Of a stretch of DNA of 64,000 nt, positions 41,475 through 49,508 are shown in pieces; the first letter of the stretch is position 1, and every line of letters begins with the position of its first letter. The stretch lies in the NCBI GenBank assembly GCA_002381125.1, contig DFUT01000039.1, positions 46,458-110,457 on the forward strand. The letters are read 5' to 3'. A program made the translations under genes and the position numbers. The notes below the pieces were generated by a model. The model saw nothing but the letters and a program-made list of their open reading frames with translations. It was not told the origin of the DNA and ran no database searches. This DNA is from Bacteroidales bacterium UBA4179 (GTDB lineage Bacteria; Bacteroidota; Bacteroidia; Bacteroidales; Dysgonomonadaceae).

Positions 41475-44273
41475 TTATTCTTTCGGCATCATGATGACGG
41501 TAGCCCGGTTGTTTTGCGATAGAAATTCTTTTGTAAAGGTCTTCACATCGTTTGACGTGATGCTTTCCAAGATTTTCAAATAATCGCTGTAATTGTCATC
41601 GCCATAGAAATAATAATTATTCAGGATATTGAGCCAATAGCTGTTTTCCTTTATATTCTCGTAGTATTTTTTTCTCATAAATTCTTTCACTTTCGAAAAA
41701 TCCGTTTCCCGTGGTCCGTTATCTGCGATCGATTGCAGTTCGTCGAAGACAATGGTATTCATCTTTTCCATTTTTGCCGGATCCGTATCATACATGATTT
41801 GCAGGAGGGATTGATTTTTGGGATATCTTGAAATTCCGCCACCGGAATAAACACCGTATGTTCCTCCTTCTTCCTCACGAATTTTTTCGGTATAGACAAT
41901 ATCGAGAATTTGTCCTAATATGCTCATCAACATTTGGTTTCTTTGCTCGAAATCGATGGATCCCGTTATGCCGTTGAATACCGAAGCTTTCGGAATTTGC
42001 ATTTGGCGTTCGAACAAGTTGTAGATGATCCCTTTGCGGTAGTCCATGGGAATCTGTTTGAATTCGGTTTTCTCCGGTGTTCCCGGCAACGAAGCAAGGT
42101 ATTGTTCGATAATCGGTTTCACTTTCTCTTCATCGATATTTCCTACGAAGGAAAATGTGAAACTTCCCGGATTGCCGAAACTTTGTTTGTACATTTCCAT
42201 GATCTTCTCGTAATCGATGTTTGGCAAGTCTTCCACTTTTAATCTTTTAGTCATCGGATTATCGCCATAGAGAGCGTAGGTTACCGAATCGCTGAAAGCT
42301 ACCATCGGGTCTACTTCTTGGTTTTTCAGACGGGTTTCCATGCGTTGGATATACGAATCAAAAGCATCCTTATCGCTGCGGGGAGCGGTAAAATACAAAT
42401 AAACCAGTTGCAGCATGGTCTCGAAATCCTGTATAGACGAAGACCCGTTCATGCCTTGCGTAATGAGGCCGATAGACGGTGAAGCCGATGCTCTTTTTCC
42501 GGCCAATACTTTACGTAGGTTTGTCACGCTGAAGTTGCCGACTCCGCCCAATGTCATCACCTGATTCATCATCTTGCTGTTGAGGGGATCTTCTTCGGCA
42601 TAAATGGAGGTTCCTCCTTCACTGCTCGCAGTCATCAGTATTTCGTCGTTTTTAAAATCGGTTGATTTCAAAATCACTTTCATACCGTTTTCCAACGTCC
42701 ATACGGTAGTACCAAATTTTTCGTCCTTCTCTGTTTTTACGATTTTACCCGGTGCGGGCGGATTGGGAACCAGCGGTTCGTTCGAAACTTCTTCTCGATA
42801 AGGTTCAATTTCTTCTGCTTTTATTTCATTGGACAGAGCAACCAATTCGTCTTTTGTCGGATAGGCTATATCTTCCTTTTCCGGCCCGGAAACGGAGATG
42901 ACCAGGTTTTTATCGCCAATGAGTTGCGCAACGGCTTGATTGATTATTTCTACGGGAATTTGCGATGCAACGGTTTGCATCGTTTCGTATTCGAATTCGA
43001 TTCCCGGAATGGGTTCGCTGTTGAGAAAATTCCCGAGATATTCGGCTGTGTAGCTCGCGTTGCGTTGCTTGTCGCGGTTGTTATATGCATTTTCATAGCT
43101 TTTGAGGAGGTCTTCGCGTGCACGCTCGTATTCCGAAGGGGTAAACCCAAAACGTTTCATGCGTTCCGTTTCGCGAATCATGGCAGCCAGTGCATCTTTG
43201 ATTTTATCTTCTGCCGAATTTCCCACCACCGTCCAAGCGTCTTTGGTTTTGGCAATGTAGTAATTGCCGTTGTAAGCATAAGCGGATGTGAAGGGGGCGT
43301 TGGGCTTTTGAATGATTTCTTGCAGCCGTTCGTTAATCATTTGTGCCGCAACATTATCTATGTAGTTTATAATTAAACCGGCTTGCGACAGTTTGATTTC
43401 GTCGGGAACAGGATCGTGTTTGTGGAATACCATCAGGTTGATGCGCGTTGCTTCGGGATCCGTAGCCGTAGCCACAATGGGGTCATCGTTGTCCGGCACA
43501 GGGAAATATTCCCGTTTGGGACGATTCGGATCGAGCTTTATCGGCGAAAAAAGGTGTTTGATTTTTGTTTCCACTTCATCCACATCGACATTTCCCACCA
43601 CGATAATTCCTTGAAGATCGGGGCGATACCATTTATGGTAATAAGCGCGTAGTTCTTCGGGTTTAAAATTTTCGATTACTTCAATTTTTCCGATAGGCAG
43701 TCGGTCGGCATATTTGCTTCCTCTATACATTTCGGGGAGCAGTTTTTCCAATATACGCGATTGTGCACCCCCACGTGTGCGCCATTCTTCGCGAATTACG
43801 CCGCGTTCTTTTTCTATCTCTTCGGTTTCGAGCAGAAGGGCATTCGACCAATCATGGAGTATCAACAGGCACGAGTCCAAAAGTCCTTCTCGAACCATGG
43901 GAACGTTGGTAAGATAGTATACGGTTTCATCGAAAGAGGTATACGCATTTACATTTGTTCCGAATTTCACTCCGTTTTTTTCCAAGTAATCGAGCATGCT
44001 TTTTCCCGGAAAATTTTTTGTACCGTTGAATGCCATATGTTCCAGAAAATGTGCCAATCCGGCTTCATTATCTTCTTCTAGGATGGATCCCACTTTTTGT
44101 GCCAAGTAGAAATCGGCTCTGTTTTCGGGTAAATTGTTGTGACGAATGTAGTACGTCAGTCCGTTTTCCAATGTCCCTTTACGTACGTTCGGGTCGATAG
44201 GCAGCGGAGCATTTTGTTGCGACCACACTGTCGTGTTGATCGCCAAGAATAGGAATAATACAACCTTTTTCAT
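41475..44273 (-). CDS. M16-family zinc metallopeptidase (exported)
   Basis: A 932-residue two-unit M16 protease of the pitrilysin/PqqL kind. A signal peptide covers about residues 1-18 (VVLFLFLAINTTVWSQ). The inverted zinc motif HFLEH (H75, E78, H79) and downstream Glu region (ERGVIREEWRTR) define the active half. Three further M16 domains follow without a second zinc motif. Members degrade peptides in the periplasm or at the outer membrane. A 23-bp TTTTGA-type repeat lies just upstream of the start. It is the last gene of a minus-strand group with a nucleoside phosphorylase 59 bp upstream. Confidence 0.93.
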   Translation of the reverse strand: MKKVVLFLFLAINTTVWSQQNAPLPIDPNVRKGTLENGLTYYIRHNNLPENRADFYLAQKVGSILEEDNEAGLAHFLEHMAFNGTKNFPGKSMLDYLEKNGVKFGTNVNAYTSFDETVYYLTNVPMVREGLLDSCLLILHDWSNALLLETEEIEKERGVIREEWRTRGGAQSRILEKLLPEMYRGSKYADRLPIGKIEVIENFKPEELRAYYHKWYRPDLQGIIVVGNVDVDEVETKIKHLFSPIKLDPNRPKREYFPVPDNDDPIVATATDPEATRINLMVFHKHDPVPDEIKLSQAGLIINYIDNVAAQMINERLQEIIQKPNAPFTSAYAYNGNYYIAKTKDAWTVVGNSAEDKIKDALAAMIRETERMKRFGFTPSEYERAREDLLKSYENAYNNRDKQRNASYTAEYLGNFLNSEPIPGIEFEYETMQTVASQIPVEIINQAVAQLIGDKNLVISVSGPEKEDIAYPTKDELVALSNEIKAEEIEPYREEVSNEPLVPNPPAPGKIVKTEKDEKFGTTVWTLENGMKVILKSTDFKNDEILMTASSEGGTSIYAEEDPLNSKMMNQVMTLGGVGNFSVTNLRKVLAGKRASASPSIGLITQGMNGSSSIQDFETMLQLVYLYFTAPRSDKDAFDSYIQRMETRLKNQEVDPMVAFSDSVTYALYGDNPMTKRLKVEDLPNIDYEKIMEMYKQSFGNPGSFTFSFVGNIDEEKVKPIIEQYLASLPGTPEKTEFKQIPMDYRKGIIYNLFERQMQIPKASVFNGITGSIDFEQRNQMLMSILGQILDIVYTEKIREEEGGTYGVYSGGGISRYPKNQSLLQIMYDTDPAKMEKMNTIVFDELQSIADNGPRETDFSKVKEFMRKKYYENIKENSYWLNILNNYYFYGDDNYSDYLKILESITSNDVKTFTKEFLSQNNRATVIMMPKE

Positions 44274-44279
44274 CTCGTG

Positions 44280-44302
44280 TTTTGATTTTGATTTTGATTT
44301 GA
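44280..44302. repeat. Hexamer repeat TTTTGA
   Basis: Three exact TTTTGA units plus a shorter copy lie 6 bp upstream of the M16 gene start. On the minus strand this gives an A-rich translation leader (CAAAAT repeats). Confidence 0.5.
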
Positions 44303-44332
44303 TACTCTTTTATATAATATTCTTTATACTCT

Positions 44333-45202
44333 TTATATTCTGTCGAGTACTGTTTTTATCAATTCTTCGATGGAGCCTTTATAATCGGATTTTGAATCGA
44401 GAGTAATTCGGTTTGCAATGATGAGGCATACTGTCATGGCTTTGTGTCCCATGAGTTTACTTAAACCCGCAACGGCAGAGCTTTCCATCTCGTAGTTGGT
44501 GATGGCGTACTTGCCATAGCGGAATGATTCGATTTTTGCGTTCATATCGGGATCGGACAAAGGTAGGCGCACGTATCGACCTTGCGGGCCATAAAACCCG
44601 ATGGCCGAAACGGTTACTCCCCGTATCATGTCGAATCCGATTCGATCGACCAATTCTTCATCGGCGCTTACCACGTAAGGAATACAGTGGCAGGATGGAC
44701 GGTCGACGTGTTTGCAGAATGCTTTTTCGAACTCTTCTTCGCGAATTTTTTCCGAGCCGGCGTAGTAATGTATCAAACCGTCGAATCCGATTGATTTTTC
44801 CGAAACCACATACGATCCCACGGGGCAATGCGGTTGCATGCCGCCTGAAGTTCCCACCCGTACCAATGTCAATTGGTTGAATTCGTCTTTAACGCTTCGT
44901 GTTTCGAAGTCGATATTGGCCAAAGCGTCCAATTCGGTAAGTACGATATCGATATTGTCCGTTCCTATACCGTGCGAAAGAGCGGTAATCCGTTTTCCTT
45001 TGTATTTGCCTGTGATGGTACGAAACTCACGATTCTGCACTTCGCACTCGATGCTGTCGAAAAGCGAAGCGGCGATCGTTACCCGTTCCGGATCGCCCAT
45101 CATTACAATTTTATCGGAGATTTGCTCCGGTTTCAGATGAAGATGGAAAACACTTCCGTCAGGATTGATAATGAATTCCGATTCCGGTATAATTCTCGTC
45201 AT
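44333..45202 (-). CDS. Nucleoside phosphorylase (uridine phosphorylase-like)
   Basis: A 289-residue member of the PNP/UDP phosphorylase superfamily. KIVMMGDPERVTIAA carries the phosphate-binding Gly-Asp-x-x-Arg. SHGIGTDNIDIVLTEL, VRVGTSGGMQPHCPVG and the purine/ribose-site NYEMESSAVAGLSKLMG are the other diagnostic blocks. It splits nucleosides to free base and ribose-1-phosphate for salvage. The form is slightly longer than E. coli Udp, with an N-terminal extension of about 25 residues usual for this phylum. It begins 13 bp after the TPR protein gene. Confidence 0.9.
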   Translation of the reverse strand: MTRIIPESEFIINPDGSVFHLHLKPEQISDKIVMMGDPERVTIAASLFDSIECEVQNREFRTITGKYKGKRITALSHGIGTDNIDIVLTELDALANIDFETRSVKDEFNQLTLVRVGTSGGMQPHCPVGSYVVSEKSIGFDGLIHYYAGSEKIREEEFEKAFCKHVDRPSCHCIPYVVSADEELVDRIGFDMIRGVTVSAIGFYGPQGRYVRLPLSDPDMNAKIESFRYGKYAITNYEMESSAVAGLSKLMGHKAMTVCLIIANRITLDSKSDYKGSIEELIKTVLDRI

Positions 45203-45215
45203 TGGAAAGTGAGAT

Positions 45216-46664
45216 TTAGCGTGACATATTTCTTATTTCTTCGTTTCGAGCTTGTAGAGTCAACTGTTGGATCTCTTTATACAATGCTTCCGTATCTTTT
45301 TCCAGAGAGAGGATGGCGTCGGCCAGCTTGTTTTTATCTGCCGCATTGCTTTCTGCATATTGCTCTCTCTTGGCTGCCAGTTCTGCTTGATAACGATCGA
45401 GCGTTTCCTGCAACGTCAAGGCCTTTGCAAACAGTTCTCCGGCTGTCGGGCTTTTGAAATCGGACAGCTTATGGTAGGTATGGTGGTCGTCGATGATAAA
45501 TTCGAAATCGCCTTTTCCCTCTTCTTTTTCGGGTAATGCTTGTTTTTCTTTAGCCAGAGCGATAAGTGGCGAATAATCTACCCCCGGTTTCCAGGTGTCT
45601 TTGATGGACGAAATGCGTGCCCGTTTAGCCAGGTATTGTTCGTCATCGCTGTCAATCAGAGTCACTTCCCGATTGGGTATGAAGGTATACACGCAAACCG
45701 AATCTTTTGGCAGAAAGCGGTCGGTAGCAAACCATCCCACGTTTTTTTCCTCGTCGATAACCATCATGTAGTCGTTGAACGGCGAGTTGAACGGCATGTT
45801 TATTTGATTGGGGTTCAGGTATGAATCCGATGACAAATTGTATCGGGTCACATACAGGTCGTATCCTCCTAACGAATTGTGTCCGGTGGATGCAAAATAA
45901 AGCGTCACACCGTCGGTCATCACAAAAGGATAGGCCTGATCTTTTTCGTCATTCACGGGTGGGGGCAGTATTTTCCGATTTCCAAAATTATCCAGCAGCT
46001 TTTCCATTGAACAAATTTCGAGTCCGCGTTCCGGGTCTTGTTGCGAAAAATAGATTTTGTCTTTCTTTTCGTTGATGAATACGGGAAGTGTGCTGTTTGG
46101 GTAGTCGCTGAAAAATTCGTTCATCGGTACGAGCGATCCCGACGAAGCACTCAAGCGATACGCCGAAAGGAATTTATTTTTCGCAACTGCGATACTGTCT
46201 ATAATCTGGATGTCTTCCGTTCGTTTGACGAGGCGTTTCAACCGGTCGGCATATGCCTGTTTTTCTTCCAAACGGGCCAACGCTTCCTTGTCGCGCCGTT
46301 TTATTTTCCGATATTTTTCAAACTCCTTTTCAGCTTCGTCAAAACGGTACATTTTCGTATAAAGTTCCCCCAAATAGATGTATGCTTCGGGGATTTTTTT
46401 TTGCGAAGCATAAGCAAGGTGTTTCTCGGCATCCCGGATATTGCCGGTTTCATAAAGACAAACGCCCAGCCAGTGGTTGAGAGATGCATCATTGGGTTTT
46501 GATCGATATTCGATTTGAAAGATTGGCAGTGCCTCGGCATAACGTCCTTCCAAATACAATTCCTTGGCTTCTTCAAGCGTTTGCCCCCGGAGAGTAAAAC
46601 AACCGAGGACAAAAACAATCGATATGGCGAGGTGGCGTAATTTTATTCTTCCAATATTATTCAT
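45216..46664 (-). CDS. Exported TPR and PD40 beta-propeller protein
   Basis: A 482-residue protein with a signal peptide at about residues 1-28 (LAISIVFVLGCFTLRGQ). Residues 29-135 form tetratricopeptide repeats (EAKELYLEGRYAEALPIFQ, NHWLGVCLYETGNIRDAEKH, YIYLGELYTKMYRFDEAEKE). A PD40/WD40-like region (about 170-330) contains GYDLYVTRYN and NVGWFATDR. The C-terminal 80 residues form a Gln/Glu/Lys-rich coiled coil. Related Bacteroidetes proteins sit in the periplasm or outer membrane as scaffolds, sometimes linked to the gliding/type IX secretion system. The role here is unknown. It leads the phosphorylase and M16 genes and has a TATGTTTG box 72 bp upstream. Confidence 0.8.
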   Translation of the reverse strand: MNNIGRIKLRHLAISIVFVLGCFTLRGQTLEEAKELYLEGRYAEALPIFQIEYRSKPNDASLNHWLGVCLYETGNIRDAEKHLAYASQKKIPEAYIYLGELYTKMYRFDEAEKEFEKYRKIKRRDKEALARLEEKQAYADRLKRLVKRTEDIQIIDSIAVAKNKFLSAYRLSASSGSLVPMNEFFSDYPNSTLPVFINEKKDKIYFSQQDPERGLEICSMEKLLDNFGNRKILPPPVNDEKDQAYPFVMTDGVTLYFASTGHNSLGGYDLYVTRYNLSSDSYLNPNQINMPFNSPFNDYMMVIDEEKNVGWFATDRFLPKDSVCVYTFIPNREVTLIDSDDEQYLAKRARISSIKDTWKPGVDYSPLIALAKEKQALPEKEEGKGDFEFIIDDHHTYHKLSDFKSPTAGELFAKALTLQETLDRYQAELAAKREQYAESNAADKNKLADAILSLEKDTEALYKEIQQLTLQARNEEIRNMSR

Positions 46665-46736
46665 TCTTTTTTCTAAAAATTGTAGGGGTGTTATACTTAT
46701 TTTACTGTGACGCGAATGAGCGAATTGAGTTCACCA

Positions 46737-46744
46737 CAAACATA
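46737..46744 (-). promoter_or_regulatory. Promoter -7 box (TATGTTTG) for the TPR-phosphorylase-M16 group
   Basis: Plus strand CAAACATA, 72 bp upstream of ATG 46664. Confidence 0.5.
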
Positions 46745-46818
46745 CTAAAAAATTGTGAGGTGATGATTTTTTTCACCCTTTTCTTTACTTGTGTTTTGCT
46801 CTTTTTTCATTATTATTC

Positions 46819-46941
46819 TTTAACCACTACGCTCGTTGCGGTTAAAACATGTTATTGAAATCAGCGTGCAACGGCCGTTTTGCTCCAATTGTGATTTCAA
46901 TATTTAACCACTACGGTGGTTGTGGTTAAAATATGTTATTG
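46819..46941. repeat. Paired palindrome-containing repeats
   Basis: Two 39-bp direct copies (46819-46857 and 46903-46941) share TTTAACCACTACG, GGTTAAAA and TGTTATTG with a few substitutions. Each copy is itself an imperfect palindrome (TTTAACCAC / GTGGTTAAA in copy 2). Between them lie an inverted repeat TTGAAATCA (46855-46863) / TGATTTCAA (46892-46900) and a central palindrome AACGGCCGTT. The block could be a small mobile palindromic element, a protein-binding site pair, or a structured RNA. Confidence 0.65.
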
Positions 46942-47039
46942 GGATAAGGGTAAAAATAGTGTCGATAAGCTTTTGCAGATCTTTTTTCGAGGAACCGGAA
47001 TCAGTTGATTTTAATTTATGTATATTGAGAGGATCGTTG

Positions 47040-47047
47040 TATTTTTG
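47040..47047 (+). promoter_or_regulatory. Promoter -7 box (TATTTTTG) for yigZ
   Basis: It matches TAnnTTTG and ends 4 bp before ATG 47052, so transcription would begin at or near the start codon. Confidence 0.5.
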
Positions 47048-47051
47048 CGCT

Positions 47052-47651
47052 ATGGATGATGTTTTCAAAACAGTAGTAGAAGAAGGTACGGGCTGCGTCA
47101 GGGAAAAAATGAGTAAATTCGTTTCTTTTGCCCTGCATGTGGAAACGGCCGAAGAAGCGAAAACCATTGTGGATGAATATCGAAAAAAATACGCCGATGC
47201 ACGGCATGTGTGTTGGGCATACGTGTTGGGATGGGAGCGTACCGATTTTCGATTTAGTGACGATGGCGAACCTTCGGGTACGGCAGGGCGTCCGATTCTC
47301 GGACAAATTCATGCTGCCGGCTTGACCGATGTATTGGTTATCGTGGTGCGTTATTTTGGCGGGATATTGTTGGGTACGTCGGGGCTTATCAAAGCGTATA
47401 AGGAAGCAGCGGCCGAGGCTATTGCCAATGCGAAAATAATTGAAAAGACGGTGGACGACACCTTGTCCATTCGTTTTACTTACCCGCTTTTGAACGATGT
47501 GATGCGTGTGCTCAAACAGATTGAAGGGGTAAGGTGGGAACAAAATTTTGCAGAAGATTGCACGATGACGATACACGTCCGTAAATCGCAATCGGACCGA
47601 TTGTTCGGAACCCTTTCTCAAATTTATGGCGTAGAAGTAACCTATTTGTAA
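47052..47651 (+). CDS. yigZ: YigZ/IMPACT-family protein
   Basis: A 199-residue protein with the IMPACT N-terminal domain. REKMSKFVSFALHVETAEEA, the core DDGEPSGTAGRPIL, and VVRYFGGILLGTSGLIKAYKEA are diagnostic. The C-terminal ferredoxin-like DUF1949 domain spans about 140-199. Eukaryotic IMPACT regulates GCN2; the bacterial role is not settled. The frame stays open for 44 codons upstream to 46920, but that part lacks family similarity and runs through the repeat and the promoter box. ATG 47052 (MDDVFKTVVEEG) is therefore chosen. This start may be leaderless. Confidence 0.9.
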   Translation: MDDVFKTVVEEGTGCVREKMSKFVSFALHVETAEEAKTIVDEYRKKYADARHVCWAYVLGWERTDFRFSDDGEPSGTAGRPILGQIHAAGLTDVLVIVVRYFGGILLGTSGLIKAYKEAAAEAIANAKIIEKTVDDTLSIRFTYPLLNDVMRVLKQIEGVRWEQNFAEDCTMTIHVRKSQSDRLFGTLSQIYGVEVTYL

Positions 47652-47709
47652 TGTCCATTTTTCGAAAATAGGGATTTAAATATGGATTTCAAGAAATGAT
47701 TTTTTACAT

Positions 47710-48171
47710 TTGCAGTATAAATTTTGGGTCGCTCTGAGAAAAAAACCGTCAATATTACCTCTTTTTTCGGCAATGGTTGTTTTGTTGATTGCCGGTTTCA
47801 TTCCGCATCATCATCCGGAACACGGGGGAATTTGCTTTATTTTCAGCCCTGCCCATGTTCATGCCGAGCATACACATGACCGGCTTCCCTCCTCTTCATC
47901 TCATGATACTTGTCCGGCCGAAAGTGTGTATATGGCTACATCCGACGGCGAAATAAAATCGTGGCTGTTTACATCCGTCACGACAGATCATTTCCCGTTT
48001 TCCGAAGGATTGCTTTCGTTTTTCGGACAACAACAAGGAGCTATTTTTTCTAGTGGGAAAATCATTTCTTATCCCGAATACATTAACCTTTATCGATCGG
48101 CCTTTAAGGGGCGAACCGGATCGCTGCGTTCACCTCCCGTTTCTCATTTTCTTTCCTTTTCCTTTTCGTAA
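47710..48171 (+). CDS. Small His-rich exported protein upstream of metal efflux genes
   Basis: An up to 153-residue protein with a basic n-region (LRKKP), a hydrophobic segment (LPLFSAMVVLLIAGF) and then the motif IPHHHPEHGG and further histidines (HVHAEHTHD). It resembles small Bacteroidales proteins placed before CusB-type genes (possibly DUF6769). Metal binding in the periplasm is an inference from the histidines and the neighbours. The start is uncertain: TTG 47710 lies within a TACATTTG promoter-like box (47705-47712), while the first ATG (47773) would lose the basic n-region. No standard start codon lies between them. Confidence 0.6.
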   Translation: MQYKFWVALRKKPSILPLFSAMVVLLIAGFIPHHHPEHGGICFIFSPAHVHAEHTHDRLPSSSSHDTCPAESVYMATSDGEIKSWLFTSVTTDHFPFSEGLLSFFGQQQGAIFSSGKIISYPEYINLYRSAFKGRTGSLRSPPVSHFLSFSFS

Positions 48172-48254
48172 AAACAAAAGGGATATCGCTTAGTTTCATT
48201 TGATTCAAGTTGAAAAAAAGAGGATTTTACTGTTAATCAAGCGGTAAAACCTTT

Positions 48255-48287
48255 GGGTAGTTTGTACCCTTCATCGCAAAAAGCGAT
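48255..48287 (+). promoter_or_regulatory. Two adjacent hairpins in the efflux operon leader
   Basis: GGGTA-GTTTG-TACCC (48255-48269) and ATCGC-AAAAA-GCGAT (48273-48287) lie 43-75 bp upstream of the adaptor gene. They could be a regulator-binding region or mRNA structure. No T run follows, so a terminator is unlikely. Confidence 0.4.
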
Positions 48288-48329
48288 CAATGTTAATTTT
48301 ATAAATTATTCACATCTAAAAATAAGTTA

Positions 48330-49493
48330 ATGAGAAAATACAGCTGCTTTCTTTTTTCTGCATTCTGCATTGCTATAATGGGATGCCATTCAATGAAAAA
48401 AGATCATCATGTTCACGAACATGAACACGAAGGCATGGAAGAACACGATTTGCATGCCGGAGAAAAAGAACATGCGGGAGAAATTCTGTTTCATGAAGAA
48501 CAGGCACAGGCTGCGGGTCTTGAGGTAATGACGGTGAGTTCGTCGTCGTTTACCGAAGTAATCAACGTGAGCGGACAAATACAACCCACTCCCGACAACG
48601 AAATCACCGTGGTTTCCGGTTCGGCCGGAGTGGTTGATTTCGTCGGCAATTATCTGACGGAGGGCATGTGGGTAAAATCGGGAACACCCCTCGTAACGGT
48701 TTCGGCAAAAAATATGGTAAACGGAGACCCTTCGGTAGCCGCAGAGGTGGAATACGAGTCGGCTTTGCGCGAATACGAAAGGGCGAAAAGCCTTGTAGCC
48801 GATCGGTTGATTTCGCAAGAAGAGTTCGAACAAATTCGGCTGCGTTACGAAAAGGCAAAAAATGCCCGTCCTTCGTCCGTAACCTCGTTGGGGGTGACGG
48901 TTTCGTCGCCAATCGAAGGTTATATAAAAAAAGTGTACATTAAAAAAGGGGATTATGTGGATGTGGGGCAACCCGTTGTTGTGGTTTCTCGCGATAAGCG
49001 GTTGCAACTTCGTGCCGAGGTTTCCGAAAAGTATGCCAATCGACTTCCCGCCCTTACGGGGGCCAACTTTAAACCTTCTTACGGCGACACTTTATATAAA
49101 TTGTCCGACTTGAACGGACGGCTGATTTCTTATGGTCGGGCAGTGGATGATAATTCGTTCTATATCCCGGTTATCTTCGATTTCGACAATCGGGGAGATA
49201 TCATTCCCGGTTCGTATGTGGAGGTTTTTCTGTTGTCGTTGCCGCTGATGGATGTCATTGCTGTTCCCGTTTCGGCATTAACCGAAGAGCAGGGACTTCA
49301 TTTTGTTTACGTGCAATTGGAGAAGGAGATTTTCAAAAAGCAGGAAGTGCGTATCGGATTGAGTGACGGAGAGCGGGTACGGATTTTATCCGGACTCAAG
49401 GAAGGAGACAGAGTGGTCACGAAAGGTACTTATCAGGTAAAATTGGCAGCAACCGCTTCGGTTATTCCCGAAGGTCATTCGCATGCACATTAA
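48330..49493 (+). CDS. cusB: RND efflux periplasmic adaptor (CusB/CzcB type)
   Basis: A 387-residue membrane-fusion lipoprotein. A signal peptide ends at lipobox Cys19 (AIMGC). Residues 24-55 are extremely rich in His and Glu (HHVHEHEHEG, EEHDLHAGEKEH), suggesting metal capture. The HlyD-like body follows with a barrel-sandwich (VVDFVGNYLTEGMWVKSGTPL), a helical hairpin (about 125-180, AALREYERAKSLV-like heptads) and beta-barrel domains. It bridges the inner-membrane RND pump and the outer-membrane channel. It is the first gene of a three-gene operon with the pump 15 bp downstream. Confidence 0.9.
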   Translation: MRKYSCFLFSAFCIAIMGCHSMKKDHHVHEHEHEGMEEHDLHAGEKEHAGEILFHEEQAQAAGLEVMTVSSSSFTEVINVSGQIQPTPDNEITVVSGSAGVVDFVGNYLTEGMWVKSGTPLVTVSAKNMVNGDPSVAAEVEYESALREYERAKSLVADRLISQEEFEQIRLRYEKAKNARPSSVTSLGVTVSSPIEGYIKKVYIKKGDYVDVGQPVVVVSRDKRLQLRAEVSEKYANRLPALTGANFKPSYGDTLYKLSDLNGRLISYGRAVDDNSFYIPVIFDFDNRGDIIPGSYVEVFLLSLPLMDVIAVPVSALTEEQGLHFVYVQLEKEIFKKQEVRIGLSDGERVRILSGLKEGDRVVTKGTYQVKLAATASVIPEGHSHAH

Positions 49494-49508
49494 AATTGCG
49501 GGAAAGTC

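Larger units (their letters stand above)
46665..47051. other. Divergent intergenic region with palindromic repeats
   Basis: A 387-bp gap between divergent genes. It holds a minus-strand promoter box (46737-46744), a pair of 39-bp repeats with an inverted repeat between them (46819-46941), and the yigZ promoter box (47040-47047). No coding frame is credible. Confidence 0.6.

Noticed and set aside
46819..46941. Twin repeats as a CRISPR or insertion sequence
   Set aside because: Only two copies, a palindromic spacer, no transposase and no cas genes; kept as an unexplained repeat.
46920..47051. Upstream extension of yigZ
   Set aside because: It crosses the palindromic repeat and the promoter box, and its residues do not match YigZ N-termini.
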